Origin: Xanthostigma xanthostigma
Taxonomy: Eukaryota; Arthropoda; Insecta; Raphidioptera; Raphidiidae
Direction: 5' to 3'
DNA length: 64,000 nucleotides
Assembly: GCA_963575645.1 (NCBI GenBank)
Contig: OY754466.1
Coordinates: 34,442,001-34,506,000 of the forward strand
Part shown: piece by piece, positions 42,910 through 54,830 of the stretch
How positions within the stretch are numbered: position 1 is the first letter of the stretch
How the letters are laid out: every line of letters begins with the position of its first letter
Translations under genes and position numbers: made by a program
Notes under the pieces: generated by a model
Database searches by the model: none
What the model saw: the letters and a program-made list of their open reading frames with translations, nothing else
What the model was told of the DNA's origin: nothing

Positions 42910-43364
42910 ATTTATTTTTTTAACTCAGTCAAGACATAGTCTTTTCTGTAGCCGCTAACTGTTTTGAGATACTTGCGTTACACTATTTTAAAATTAATGT
43001 AATTTACGTGCTGGTTTCTTTTAATTTTTCAACGGATGTTTAATTAAATGCACGGATCAAAGTTTAATCGATATTGATCACAGAGAGAATGTCCTATAAA
43101 ATAAATATGAATGTTGATTTCTCTGAGTTTAAAATTGTCATAAAAATGTAATTAATTTAAAAGTAAAACGTTTTGTTAAGTGCATCTAATGTGATAAATG
43201 GCAAATATCGTCTTTTACAAGCAATGCATTAGTGCAACAATCACATTAGAGATTTATTAATATTAAATTTCACAGCGTAAAAGTCAACTTTCCAGCTAAA
43301 AGAATGTCACATTTTTATATAACAGTTCTGTTGTTTTAATTCAGTAATTATCAGTTATCTATAT

Positions 43365-44153
43365 TCTATACTAATATTATAGAGACGCAAAGTTTGTAAG
43401 TTTGGGTGTTGGAGGAAATCTCCAAAACTATCATCCAATTTTAAAAATTATTTCACCAATATTTAGAATATATCTTCAGGATGGACATATGCTATACAGT
43501 ATGTAAACGCGTAAGGTGCACATAGGGAAATTAGCATTGGGAAAAAATACTTGGATCAGAGTTAGGCATGACTGCATTAATTGTTATTTCTATTGAATTA
43601 TCGTGATAATCTTGAGGATTTCTATTTTATTTTGATTTATTTTTATTTTACTTGGCTTTTTTAATAATAAAAAGCTGTTATAAATAATTATTTTATTTTT
43701 AAAACAAAAAAACAACTTCATCTGTTTGGAAACATTTCATTCAAAAATTGTCTGACTGGTATGACGTATGCGCGTTGGTAAATCAGTGACCCAAATGTCT
43801 TTAGGTTTAACACGAATAGGCAGAGATATTTGATCTCACACCATATTTAAGTATTTTTGGGAATTTAATGTCCCATTAATAAAAAAAGTCCGATTATGTT
43901 GTAATCATTTGAATATTTTCTTCGGTAGTATACACATTCATTTTGCAAAAGAATATTATCTGTCAAATTGAAAAACAAGATTTCAAGGCTCACTCTGATC
44001 CAGTCATTTTTTCCCAATGTTAATTTCCCTATGTGCACCTTACGTGTTTACATACTGTATATTATCGCATTAAAATAAAAGCGCTTTTCGTGGAGACCAA
44101 TTTTGTAACGGTGGCAATCTATAAATGCGGGCGAAGCCGGACCAAGCCGCTAG
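43365..44153 (+). mobile_element. Helitron family H1, plus copy, split by a Tc1-like MITE
   Basis: 5' end TCTATACTAATATTATAGAG; 3' end GGGCGAAGCCGGACCAAGC-CGCTAG at 44153 followed by T. The insert at 43497-44057 falls in the 'GGACATATGCTAT' block; without it the copy is about 228 bp and collinear with the other H1 copies. Confidence 0.85.
43497..44057. mobile_element. 561-bp Tc1/mariner-type element nested in a Helitron
   Basis: Terminal inverted repeats of about 68 bp start CAGTATGTAAACGCGTAAGG on the left, with the inverse ending CATACTG on the right, flanked by TA at 43495-43496 and 44058-44059. The interior has no intact transposase frame. The near-identical TIRs suggest a recent move. 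Confidence 0.85.
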
Positions 44154-44389
44154 TTACTGATAAATCTAATTTAAAAATTAAACAATTATGAAAATATAGT
44201 AATCATCCTCAAATTTTAACTACATATAGGTATTATATCTAAATCGAAACCCCTAATTATTAATTAATTATTTAGTCGTAAGGAAAGTCTTATTACGAAA
44301 AAACCGAATTCGAGATTTGGACAAACTTAGACGGTTCATGATTCCTTTGTACCAAACAAAAAAAAAATGATTTTTGATGGCTGTCCATA

Positions 44390-44760
44390 ATATGTAGTGC
44401 AGAGGTCTAGCAGGCACACCGCTCAACGCACACTTCAAGAAAATTATACTTATACTTATACATCTGCAATTTGGTTCATATCTTTTGCCTGTCCCAGTCA
44501 AAAGTTACAGCCATTTCGGTACAGCGCGTGCGCTCCCACAAGCCTATTGCAATCTGAGCAGGCGATTGACGCGTGTCAATTTGTGGCAAATTTCTGTTCG
44601 CTCGAATTTCATGTGAAAAATACATGTTACACAAGTTTCCTTCGTAAAATTTTCCGTTCTTTCCAATGGCGCTATTCATATTTCTCTAAAAATGAGTCGG
44701 GAAGGACAATTGTCAAACAACTATTTTTAGGCGCCATTTTTCCAATATAAAATCCCCGAT
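44390..44760. other. Locally GC-richer stretch, function unknown
   Basis: Less AT-rich than its surroundings, with overlapping open frames on both strands (44397-44750 plus, 44268-44679 minus). None shows a domain or good splice sites. It could be a regulatory island or an old repeat. Confidence 0.25.
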
Positions 44761-44814
44761 TTTCAAAACTTCCGGAAAACTTTACAGCTAAATCCACCAG
44801 ATGACTGTACCTAC

Positions 44815-45400
44815 TATAAGTTTACTGATGACCAAAAATATAAAAATTCATTTTAACTATAAAGACTCTAACGATTTTAATCATGCATGTTTCATTAATC
44901 AAAATGCCATTAATAATTTTTAAATATGCCACTATTCATTTGTTTCGAAAAAATCAAGAGAAAGTTAGTTTACAAATGAACAAAAATCGAAAATTGCGTT
45001 TTTCAGAAAAAAAACAGACCGCTCAACGGGTATAAACCAATTTTTAAACTTAAGGTTTTTATAGAGAAGTCTCCGAGGGGGTTTTCTTATTATATTTCTA
45101 CTTCCCTAAATAAAGTTAGTTTACTGATGAACAAAAATTGATAATTTTGATTTTCTCGATTTGGATCATATTTCATAAATTAATGACCATACAATACGCC
45201 TTTTTCCATTTGTTTAAGAAAAATTCAGAAAAAATAGAAAATTGAGATTTTCTTGAAAATGACTGTAACGATTTTGATTAATTATATAAATCGTTATTCG
45301 ATATGACATTAATGACTACAAAATGGCCTTATTCATTTGTTTCTGAAAAATGCAGTAGGGCAGTTGGCAGACCAACAAAAATCCGCGGTTCGTGTATTGT
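44815..45400 (+). repeat. Diverged tandem repeat, about three units
   Basis: 'GTTAGTTTAC' plus 'GAACAAAAATCGA' and 'TATTCATTTGTTTCGAAAAA'-type blocks recur around 44930-44985, 45110-45215 and 45330-45385. Related inverted pieces are near 48200-48330 and 51030-51130. No coding capacity is seen. Confidence 0.4.
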
Positions 45401-46298
45401 ACCTGTACTTTTAATTACAGACTACGTTTTCAATGTTCTGAAATTTTGAGAAATGTAATGCAGTAAACAATAATCTTTTGCGAGTTCAATAATGAAACCA
45501 ATAGTTGTAAACACAGTGTTAAATAAAAACAGTTAAAAATAAAACATCGAAAATGTCAGTTTTTACTTTTTTACCGATTAGATCATCATTAAATTGTACG
45601 TTGTTGGAATAATTTTATTTACCAAATCGCTTGTGACGATTGCCTACATTCATGTGAAAATTTGATTACTATATACCTATATATATACTTTATCCACTGC
45701 ACTAATTGCAATTTAATATTCAAAAATTATAGAGGTAGACATAAAACGTGTTTACATAATAGACTTAAATTATTTGGCGATACAAAAACAAATTGACATT
45801 TATGCATGATGTTTATTATTTCGCAAGATGCCAGATAATTTTTGTCTTGGATCACAGATATTTATAATTGGTTACTATAGAGTATAGGCAAAGAGGATTA
45901 TAGCGTATTGCATATCCCCGAATTGAATTTACAAAAGGAAAAAAAATTACTTGAAACAAACAATTTTGCCATTGCAAGTAGGTATGTACAACATTATAGT
46001 GAGAGAGTTTACAGACAAACATTGCAGGATTTCGAGATTATATGTATAGATATTTAGAATGTAAATAATACCACAGCAAGTCTTCGGTCGGGATGCACAA
46101 TTTTATTTTTAAATCAGGGCTTCGTTGACGACCATAGAAGTAGACAATTTTTGCCGATTCATTTATCAACAAATTTACAACTTTTGTAATTCCGGAGACA
46201 TGCGGTATATCCTCTTTAATTATACCAGTATCTATGCCAGCTCCAGAATTATTTTTTGTGTTAGATTTTCTTTATTTGAACTATGCGTCTTCAATGCG

Positions 46299-46964
46299 CT
46301 CACCGAAAGTAAATAATTCGTGTACCCTACTAGATAGAAAAAAAAGTTTAAATAGTTTTTTGTTCGATTTTTACTATCGGAAACTGGTGTGGTATATATA
46401 TATTTTTTAAAAACAACCGGATGTGTACATGCATTTTTTTCAGTTAGTGTACACTGTACATATATTTTCTATGTTTTCGTTATCTCTATTTTTTACTATA
46501 AATTCATGTAAACTTTTGTTAAGGTTACATAAGAAAATATTCAATAAAAACGTTATCAATTTATTAATTGAATACACAATAATGTTTATTTTTCATAGCG
46601 CTCCACACGTTATGTGAAAATTATTAATAATATATATTAGTTAACAAATTGATATTTTTCTCGAATATTTTTTGTAACCATAAGTTCGTTCCAAGCAGCC
46701 AGCAAACGGTTTCGAAACCGTCACCCGCATGCGCAGTAGGTGAGACGATGCTGTTAGAAGGGCGATTTTAGAACACGTTTAGCTACTGCGCATGCGGGTG
46801 ACGGTTTCGAAACCGTTTGGTGGCTGCTTGGAACGAACCTCATATAAAAATACAGTTCCGGTTGAGTTTGAAGTACAAACAAAATAGACCTCAGCAATTT
46901 TAACTTTTTTTTTTTGTATCTATACACGAATTATTCACTGTTACTACTTTCGATGAACACACTG
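46299..46964. mobile_element. Tc1/mariner-type MITE, copy 2, with a nested MITE
   Basis: The right end CGATGAACACACTG then TA (46965-46966) and interior blocks match 34761-35936. The left end begins at CTCACCGAAAGTA and lacks the first bases. A 155-bp MITE is inserted at 46684. Confidence 0.75.
46684..46838. mobile_element. 155-bp MITE with 55-bp inverted repeats
   Basis: Ends GTTCGTTCCAAGCAGCCA and its inverse. The arms include CGGTTTCGAAACCG and GCATGCGCAGTA and are almost identical. It is GC-richer than its surroundings. Superfamily unknown. Confidence 0.75.
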
Positions 46965-46966
46965 TA

Positions 46967-47354
46967 TAGTAACGAGGAGTGTTTAATAGCAACCAGTCAA
47001 CTTTTGCTTCATTAAAGTTGGGAATTAATACTGTCAGTCGTATAAGTAAAAATTTATGTTTTCATCTTTTCGTCCGGTTATTGGAACCGATTTGTTCGAA
47101 GAGCTGAGTTCAGTGTTTTATTTAGAAAGCAAGCGCGAATGAAAGTTCAATTTCACAGACAATTTAAAGGTATCAAAACACGTTGCTGCTTAATCCGCCG
47201 TCTGTATAATTTAAACAGTATCAACAAATCTATCATTAAATGTAACTTAGCATATTATAGATACAAGTTGATGCCAGTTCTTAGCGATATAGAATATTGA
47301 TCTGAATAACCAGAGGCGGATTTATATAAGAACTAATAATATTCAACAAACTGT
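46967..47354. other. No gene seen
   Basis: AT-rich spacer before a LINE fragment. Confidence 0.3.
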
Positions 47355-47800
47355 CAAAACCTGGACCCGCAATCAACAGAGTGGAGCTTGAATTCAGGAA
47401 ACTTACATGGAAAATGGATGCTTGTGAGTCCTTCAAACAAGCTTACAGAGGACTTGATCAAATTGGTCATGCACCCCTCAGAAAGCATCTACACACAATG
47501 AGGATACGTCAGGAATCGAAACAGTGTAGATTTTGCGAAATGGAGGACGAAACAGCCAACCATTTACTGTTCGAATGCGAGGCCCTAGCCTACAGGAGAA
47601 CAACCATCTTTGGATACATCGATGAGAGCGAAGTAATTCCTCAGTACAATCTAGTCACCAATCTTCTGGAATTCATGAGGAGATCCAAACTATTGGACAA
47701 GGGGGAGCACAAAAATTTTTTTAGATACACGTGCATAACGGGCTATTAAGCCATAACCCCTAATTTACTCATTCATTCATTCGATAGGGTTTAAGCTCTG
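47355..47800 (+). mobile_element. 5'-truncated LINE end with ATTC tail
   Basis: 3' end of a non-LTR element: C-terminal coding segment (47381-47749), short UTR, and a CATTCATTCATTC tail near 47772-47785. The coding family differs from the other three LINE fragments in the window. Confidence 0.75.
47381..47749 (+). pseudogene. LINE polyprotein C-terminal zinc-finger region
   Basis: 122-codon open frame. CRFCEMEDETANHLLFECEA is the Cys-Cys-His-Cys motif that ends many I/R1/Jockey-type LINE polyproteins, followed by RRTTIFG. Upstream reverse transcriptase is absent. The first Met is internal. Confidence 0.8.
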
Positions 47801-50642
47801 TATCTCCAAGTGTCAATGGCACACAAAAATTGGAATATTATAATTAAATTGTTAATAATTTTTCATTAACAATAAGCAATGATCGTATGATAAAAAAATA
47901 TTTAATATTAATGATTCTCATTTTTATGAGTGAATTTTGACAAATTTGTGGGTGATTTTTATGGATAAAATAGAATTATTTGTTTGGTCCAGTCACCAAG
48001 TTTCAACTCTGGTTATGATATTATTCGAAATAAATTTTAAAGATATAAGCCTTAGGTCCCGAAAGAACTAAATTCGTCCCTGATTTTGACAATTATTTGC
48101 GTTCGTCTATCATACGAGTTTTACAATTTCAACTGACTTTCTTCTTCTACTGCATCACCCGTAAATGTTTCGTTCATTAGTAAACTACCCTTTCTGATTT
48201 TTGGGAACACAAATGAATGCTGTTGACATATACTAAGGTCATTAATGACCGATTATTTATTGAATATAAACAAAATTATTGGAGCCTTTTTTCGAGAAAA
48301 TCGCAAGTATAGATTTTTGTTCACCAGTTTATTAGAAGAAAAAATTGCGGTTTAAATTTTTTTTTTTCGCCCCTATCCTATCGTTCAAATTGATAGTTAT
48401 TCATTTTGGTAATACGTCATTGTTTATCAAAACGCTGAAAATATAAACCCGTTCGAGTCTCACAAAACGACGTCGTCTCTTGGAGACTCTACTAACTTTG
48501 TTAGGATCGCTTGTTACGTTTTTCGGAAATCAAAAATACGGCATAGGTATAGGTATTGGAATAACAATTCTTACGCCTTAGACAGATGCAAATATTCTTT
48601 TGTGTGTTGTTTGGTTTTATACAGTTTTATTTTTAGAATCTCCCCTTTGCTACCTTCTACTAAAATCGCACTCTTTTATATTGAAAGGCAATAAACGTGT
48701 TGCTAATTTATTATTAATTAAATTTAAAAATTCATCATTAAAATCGAAATTATAATATGCACTAAATTTAAAACACTTGGGACTGTTTTACTGGTTTAAC
48801 CAGTTTCCTGTCTGATTTTATCAAGTACTTATACTGTATACATCGAGTATTTGATAGGATAACAGAAAAAGTTGTAGTTTTACTGTATCTTTCAGGCATT
48901 AGAAAAAAATACAGTTGAAGCAAAAACTTTTAGGAGAACTGAATACCGAAAACCAACTATTACATCCAGTTTGTTTATCAGTTTTTGTAATTACAGAACA
49001 GTACCAAATATATGATAAATAATAAAAACTGTGCTATTAATGCTCCATTTTTGATAAAGCTAGGATTTTAATTTTGTTACAATAGTTATTACAATAATTA
49101 TTAAGGAGTGTATTATAAAAATTAAACAGGTTTGATGAACTGTTGATACTTAGTTTTATATTATTTTATGAAAACCTTTTCTTAGTCCTCTCTGCTCTCT
49201 TGACGTCGAACAAGGCTGTGCCATTGTTGCCCCTACAAGTATATTTAGTTCATAGTGGTTCAGTGTAATGCAGATAATTTGCAAGCCCCACCAACGACAC
49301 AAAGCAGATTCGCGTGTGGTTAGACTAAGATATTAAACATAAAAAACTGATTTGTCACCCGATTTCCAATTTGGGGGTCGACGAACTTGACATAGAGTTG
49401 GATCATTGGGCATAAACGAAAGAATAAAAAAACAGCCAATTGTGTGTCGAGTATACTCGAAATTGGTTGAAGGGTAAGGGGCGTTCAAGTGTTTCGCAAG
49501 CAGGCTAATGGGGTGGAGGGGGGTCCATTTTTCGTACATTTGCTGACAAAGGGAGTGGTCAGGGATATAATGAATCTTACGTTGGTAAAAAATAACTAAA
49601 AATTGTTGGATTTATGGTCAACCGGTTTTCGATTTTTCCGTCCTAAAACTTCCCGCTGTTTTTAAGTTAATTGAACTCAAAAATACTTATTAATTATTTA
49701 TAATATAAAATATAATTTGCAAAGTGAAAACTGCGCACCCTGTTAGATGTCAATTTTTTGGTTGGAATGAATAAATTGTAGTTTATAGACGCTAAATAGC
49801 TGAGGTCATCACCGTCTGTATTTTGGTTGGACACATTTTACACTATTCGTTCTAATGCAACTTACTGGTAGTCCAGGGACTACTAACAAGTAGTGATGAA
49901 CAAAACCAAGCCCAATCCATAGTCTTGGTCTTGCATGCTTCATGCAGTGTTGCAATTTACACACGACATATTTTGTTCATCATTACTACCTAATAAAAGT
50001 GTAATACAAAACCGGCAGGGTGACTGGAAGACTGTAAGCGAGTGAACTAAGTTAATTTTAATAAGTCCTTAATTTTAACGTCAGAGGGAAATTTCCTGAG
50101 AAAAAAGTGTACCGAAGAATTCCGTCTTCCAGAACAATTCCCGGAACTATCGAAGAATTTCAATTTTTGAAATATTAGTAAAGAAAATGGCACCTCGAAA
50201 GAAAAACAAGACAAAATTGGTCGAAGAATTTCCAATACTTCCATAGAATTTCCATAAAAAAATTTGATATCGGTTGTTCTATGTTGCGTCGAACAGAATA
50301 GAGAATACAACAAAAGAAAGTAAGTAAAAATGTACACACAATTTCCGGGAAATTGCCCCCAGTTGTGATCTCGAGCGTTTATAATATGTATCTAATTACC
50401 AAAAAGACAGTTAATGTTAAATATTTTGTGAGAAGTGCCGGTCGCTCTTAATTTAAAAAGTCCACTTTGCAAGTGTAGGTACATATTTTAGATAAAAACA
50501 AACCAGTACGACTCACGTGAATATCTTCGCAATGTTTACAATTGATGATCAATATAGACAGTAAAAATATAGTTCCAGTCTCCGTATACAGTATGTATGT
50601 CAAACCACTGCACACTATAAGCACACAAACACACTCAGTAAG
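47801..50642. other. No gene seen
   Basis: AT-rich. Open frames at 49333-49539 and 50047-50337 on the minus strand have no domain. A piece of the repeat at 44815 is inverted near 48200-48330. Confidence 0.35.
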
Positions 50643-50707
50643 ATGTTCTTCGTGAATGACTTGAAGACCGTATGGCACTCTGCGATCAACTGGCTCACCG
50701 ATCTCAC

Positions 50708-50830
50708 CTGCGCCACCATATTAAGTGGTCACCACTCTGGTTCCTACAACGATATCATCAGTATCACCTTCACCACTTCCACTTCTGATTTAAAACACTT
50801 CTTTTGAATTCTTGTCGTATGTAATAAGTA
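50708..50830 (-). other. Candidate upstream (non-coding) first exon of the pentraxin gene
   Basis: A GC-richer island in AT-rich sequence. On the minus strand it ends in GGCGCAG followed by the donor GTGAGA. It contains the short start ATGGTGGCGCAG; if joined to the acceptor at 38532 this would make a 17-codon upstream open frame ending in TAA. The plus strand can also be read for 56 codons from 50643. Neither reading matches a known protein, so assignment to the pentraxin transcript is inference. Confidence 0.25.
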
Positions 50831-51340
50831 AATGCATATACTGCTTGTAACCTGTGCAGATATAATGTATAATGTAATATTGTTATGTTACAATTATTGT
50901 AACATTTCCGTTTGATATGCTTGTAGTTATGTGGAGTGTTCTAGTACAGGGTACACCATTTATGGTTAGTTTTTGTAATATAAAGTGGTGCGACTTCACA
51001 GCACTGAATTTCTCGCTGCAAAATAAGCAGTTTTTTGTTCATCAGTAAACTACCCATTATATCCGAGACAAATGAACGATGCAGAAATATTGGCAATTAA
51101 TATAGATTTATACAATATGAACCGTTTTCGAGGAAATATTTTTTTTTATCAGGTGGCAACTCTTATCCAGAGTAGTCCTTAATTTAAAATTTAAAATCGA
51201 TTTGTACAACTGTGTCCAAGTCAGGATTCATTAAAATTTAGAGTATTGTTAAACCATTCTTTTAAACAAAAATATTTTTAACCCAAAGAGTGTGAATTAA
51301 ATGGATCCATTAGAATGGCTGGTGTTTTATTGTATTTATA

Positions 51341-51909
51341 CAGGGTGAGGCACATAAAGTGTGAGAGCAATAGCACTCAAACTATTGATCATATCCAAAA
51401 ATGTTTTAGACAAAAGTTTTAGTGTTCGAGAAGGTCGTCATACTGGACCACCCTATTTTTTTATCGGTGGAGGCACTGAAGCTACGTCAAGGTCAACTTC
51501 ACTTTTTTTAAACACAACCATGTATTTTTTTTCGATGACATTATTAGCGATTTTAAGACGAATTCAGTAACCTACAACACAGGGTCATTCAAAATATTTT
51601 ATTTTTATTTATTTAAAAAAATTTCAAAATTTTTATTTTTAAATAAAAATAAAATAATCTGAATGACCTTGTGTTGTAGGTTACTGAATTCGTCTTAAAA
51701 TCGCTAATAATGTCATCGAAAAAAAATACATGGTTGTGTTTAAAAGTGAAGTTGACCTTGACATAGCTTCAGCGCCTCCACCGATAAAAAAATAGGGTGG
51801 TCCAGTATGACGGCCTTCTCGAACACTAAAACTTTTGTCTGAAACATTTTTGGATACGATCAATAGTTTGGGTGCTATTGCTATGTAACACTTTATGTGC
51901 CTCACCCTG
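51341..51909. mobile_element. 569-bp palindromic MITE (CAGGGTGAGG ends, TA target)
   Basis: Both arms are about 265 bp and nearly identical, from CAGGGTGAGGCACATAAAGT inwards to an AT-rich centre near 51625. Flanking bases are TA on both sides. Matching open frames on opposite strands (51361-51570 and 51681-51938) are the two arms read in mirror and show no domain. Confidence 0.8.
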
Positions 51910-52058
51910 TATAAGTAATCGATGTCGCGAGTAATCATTGATAATTCTTAATAAACTCGGTAATTAAATCGTTATTAATTGTCTTTCTCCAAAAATGTGA
52001 CATAGCTCGTTTCGCCTTATAACCTCTCGTACGAAATTATGTAGACCTGTTTTATAAT

Positions 52059-52250
52059 CAGGGACGGAAAACGAACCGTAATTACTCATTTTAGCTAACC
52101 GAAACCGAAAACCGAAGTTACGTTCTCTTACAAACAGAAACCATAATCCATAACCAAATTTAGGCCCTCTTAAAACCGAAACCGAATTTAGGGTCTCTTA
52201 AAAACCGTAACCGAAAACTGAACCGAAATTCATTTCAGTTTTGGTCTCTG
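52059..52250. mobile_element. 192-bp hAT-type MITE
   Basis: CAGGGACGGAAAAC at the left and the inverse of CAGAGACCAAAACTG at the right. It is flanked by 8-bp duplications TTTATAAT / CTTATAAT (one mismatch). The interior is an irregular AACCGAAA-type repeat. Confidence 0.75.
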
Positions 52251-53221
52251 CTTATAATATTAAGGAATTACATAAAGACATACATAGTTTACAAGTTAAT
52301 ATTAAAATGGCAATTTATTATGAGGCACTCTCTACAATAATTAATTAGTCTTTATTTCTGTTAATCGTGGAAAAGTCATAACTTTTTGTTTTAAATATTC
52401 ACATATCAGGTAATTTTTAAGCTATTATTTAAATTTTCGTAATATTGGTAATTTATGTTCATTTATGCATAACATTTATTATAATAGGCATGCATATTTC
52501 ATATATTGCTCAAAAAATTAAAAGAAGAGTTTACTCAACAATATTTGTAACTGTAAGTATACCTATTAAAACAATTGGAGAATACAGGGACTAAATTTCA
52601 ATTTGCTATACTGTTGAGATATCACGAGTTATTACTTTTGCACTTAAATCATTTCAGGAAGAGATTTTTTTGTTATGAATAAAACATAAAATACAAAATA
52701 AAAGTGCAAAATCTACATCTCAGTTTCGTTTTTTGTAAGGAATCAGCAAAATTATTTAATTTGTACGTTTAAATTCAGATTAAAGTAAAGTAAAATAAAT
52801 ATATTGGCATGAGTACATAATGCACAAATTTTGCAAAATAACTTTCCCTAAAAATGTATTTTGAGTACATTGTTTTTTAACAAAAACATATTTCTAATGT
52901 TATCTTTATGTCTGTAGAAAGCATAAACGTTAAAATTCGCATAAATTGGTAAATTAGTGCTTTCTAAATGTTTATTATAATAAGTAAAAATAGGAATTAT
53001 TACCTGATAATATACTTTAAATTAAATTTAATGTTTTCATTGTTTCAACTTCCGTTAATGAAGAAATGAAATCATCGTTCCTTAAAATTTGAATGCAAAA
53101 AATCTAATAGGCCAAGATTAGATCCAAATATTATACTTCCGTTTTTATTAAAAACTGTAATAGATAGAAAACCAAGCAAATAATCGTGCTTTATAAATTT
53201 GTAGATGTTATAGGCATAAAT
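52251..53221. other. No gene seen
   Basis: AT-rich spacer without recognised features. Confidence 0.35.
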
Positions 53222-53480
53222 AATCCGCAGTGTCGATATTGCCCAGGCAATGTCAACATTGCACGCCCGGCAAAGTTTACAGAAATAGTTGATGTAGTTG
53301 ACGCTGATCCAGTGGTGGATAATGTTGACAACCGTTATTTCTTTTCGAATTTAAATTATTTTTATAATATTATATTATCATCATAACCAATTCTTAGCAT
53401 CAATTTTGGCCACGGGCTTTGCCGGACAGTAATGTACAATGCTGATATTGCTGGGGCAATGGCGACTCTATACAATCGAG
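53222..53480. mobile_element. Candidate foldback MITE
   Basis: Left block 'GATATTGCCCAGGCAATG' with 'GCCCGGCAAAG' is roughly inverted at 53412-53468 ('GGGCTTTGCCGGACAG', 'GATATTGCTGGGGCAATG'). The arms are diverged and the ends are not certain. Confidence 0.4.
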
Positions 53481-54124
53481 GACTATGCCCGTAACTTACA
53501 TATTATCAATTTTTTAAATCAACTTAACACCGCATTGATTATAGTTATTTAATGTTTACGAGTTATTTTTTTATCAATACAACGTGTACTTGATTTGGGA
53601 CCGTGGGAAAACTCATGCAATTTGAAATGTTGATCTTTCTCCTCCTCAGTGTTAATTTAGCCTTTTTGATTGATCATTGTTTACCTCAGACCAAAATTCT
53701 TATTAAATTAGTCACTAAAGTTAAACAAATTAGAAACATGTTGCTCGTTTGTTCACATTTTTATAATACAGGTTTCTCAAATTTTGTTTATTTTATGTTT
53801 ATCATTATACTGTCATTATACAGTAAAATAAAAATAAAATATTTTATACTCGGTTTTGCTTGTCGCTTTAACCAAGTTTGATCAAACGTTTTCAGCTATA
53901 AAAGCTTTAAAAACTACTTCAACAGCTTCCTGAGGCTGGAAGAAAAATAACAAAATTTGAAACTGCATGGGTTTTCCTATGGGCTTAACCCGGGGTTCGT
54001 CGCTACCGAGTAAAAAATACCATAAAAGTAATAAAAACACTAATATCTTTTTTCCACGTAATTTAGCGACTTGCCGCTTTAGGTACCTTTCGGCAAAGAG
54101 ACAAGCTCCCCGCGCGGCTGTCGG

Positions 54125-54409
54125 TTGGCATCACGTGATCGGCCAAAGTGGACGTGTGAAAGGTTTATTGATGCCTCTTATACACCGCAGATTGCAAGTT
54201 TTAATTTGCCACAGTCCCTAAAAATTAAAATCAAGTTTATATTGGGTTTAGACAAAAAAAAAGAAGACAATGTGCCAAACTCCTCAAGGTCCCGACCAAA
54301 TTCATACATGTCTCGATTGTCTCGATATGAAGATTGCAACTGGAGAAAAAACCGGAAAATAAAGACAGCTTGTGAATTGTGCCATAAAACGTGCCATAAA
54401 AAATATTAA
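54125..54409 (+). pseudogene. piggyBac transposase C-terminal remnant
   Basis: 94-codon frame ending RYEDCNWRKNRKIKTACELC-HKTCHKKY. The last 20 or so residues resemble the cysteine-rich domain that ends piggyBac transposases (CxxC pairs with basic spacer). The catalytic DDD core is missing. The first part of the frame may be the 5' end joined by an internal deletion. Confidence 0.6.
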
Positions 54410-54443
54410 TTCATACATTTTTTATAATAAATGTTTTATTATA

Positions 54444-54666
54444 CAGGGTGTATCACATGAAACCTTACATAGGGATAAGTATACCTACAGCACAAATTAG
54501 TTAAGATCAGAGATTGCTTTGTCCTCTATTACCATGGTGTACGTATACAATAACAAATGCTTATTGCTGTTTATTTGACGGTTTTATAATGTTAGACAAA
54601 TCGTTGATCCTAACTAATTTGCAAAATGGAGTTTTCCCTATGTACGGTTTTCTGTGATACACCCTG
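54444..54666. mobile_element. 223-bp MITE (CAGGGTGTATCACA ends), nested
   Basis: Termini CAGGGTGTATCACATGAAAC and the inverse, flanked by TA (54442-54443, 54667-54668). Subterminal 'ACATAGGGA' and 'CAAATTAGTTA' are also inverted. Same family as 59290-60101. Confidence 0.8.
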
Positions 54667-54830
54667 TATAGTTTATAGTAGAAACATATTAAATTAAAAA
54701 AATTCGATATTAATATCCATGTATTATAGGGAGCTATGAATAATGTGATACTTTTTACCCAGTTTTGTGTTCGAACAGGCCTAGCGACGAACCCCGGGTA
54801 AAATCAGGTGCACGGCCTGTACATTTCTTT

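Larger units (their letters stand above)
53989..54798 (+). mobile_element. Deleted piggyBac-like element
   Basis: Perfect 17-bp inverted termini CCCGGGGTTCGTCGCTA, preceded by TTAA on the left (53985-53988) and followed by TAAA on the right (one base from TTAA). CCC at the ends and TTAA targets are piggyBac hallmarks. The interior keeps the 3' end of a transposase gene (54125-54409) and a later MITE at 54444-54666. Confidence 0.8.

Noticed and set aside
44397-44750. 117-codon frame in a GC-richer stretch
   Set aside because: Open on both strands with no domain; codon and splice evidence are missing.
51361-51938. Paired open frames with nearly the same protein on opposite strands
   Set aside because: They are the two arms of one palindrome; no domain and no coding signature.
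53967-54221. 84-codon frame beginning in the piggyBac left end
   Set aside because: It reads across the terminal repeat and leader; the overlapping frame 54125-54409 has the cysteine pattern instead.
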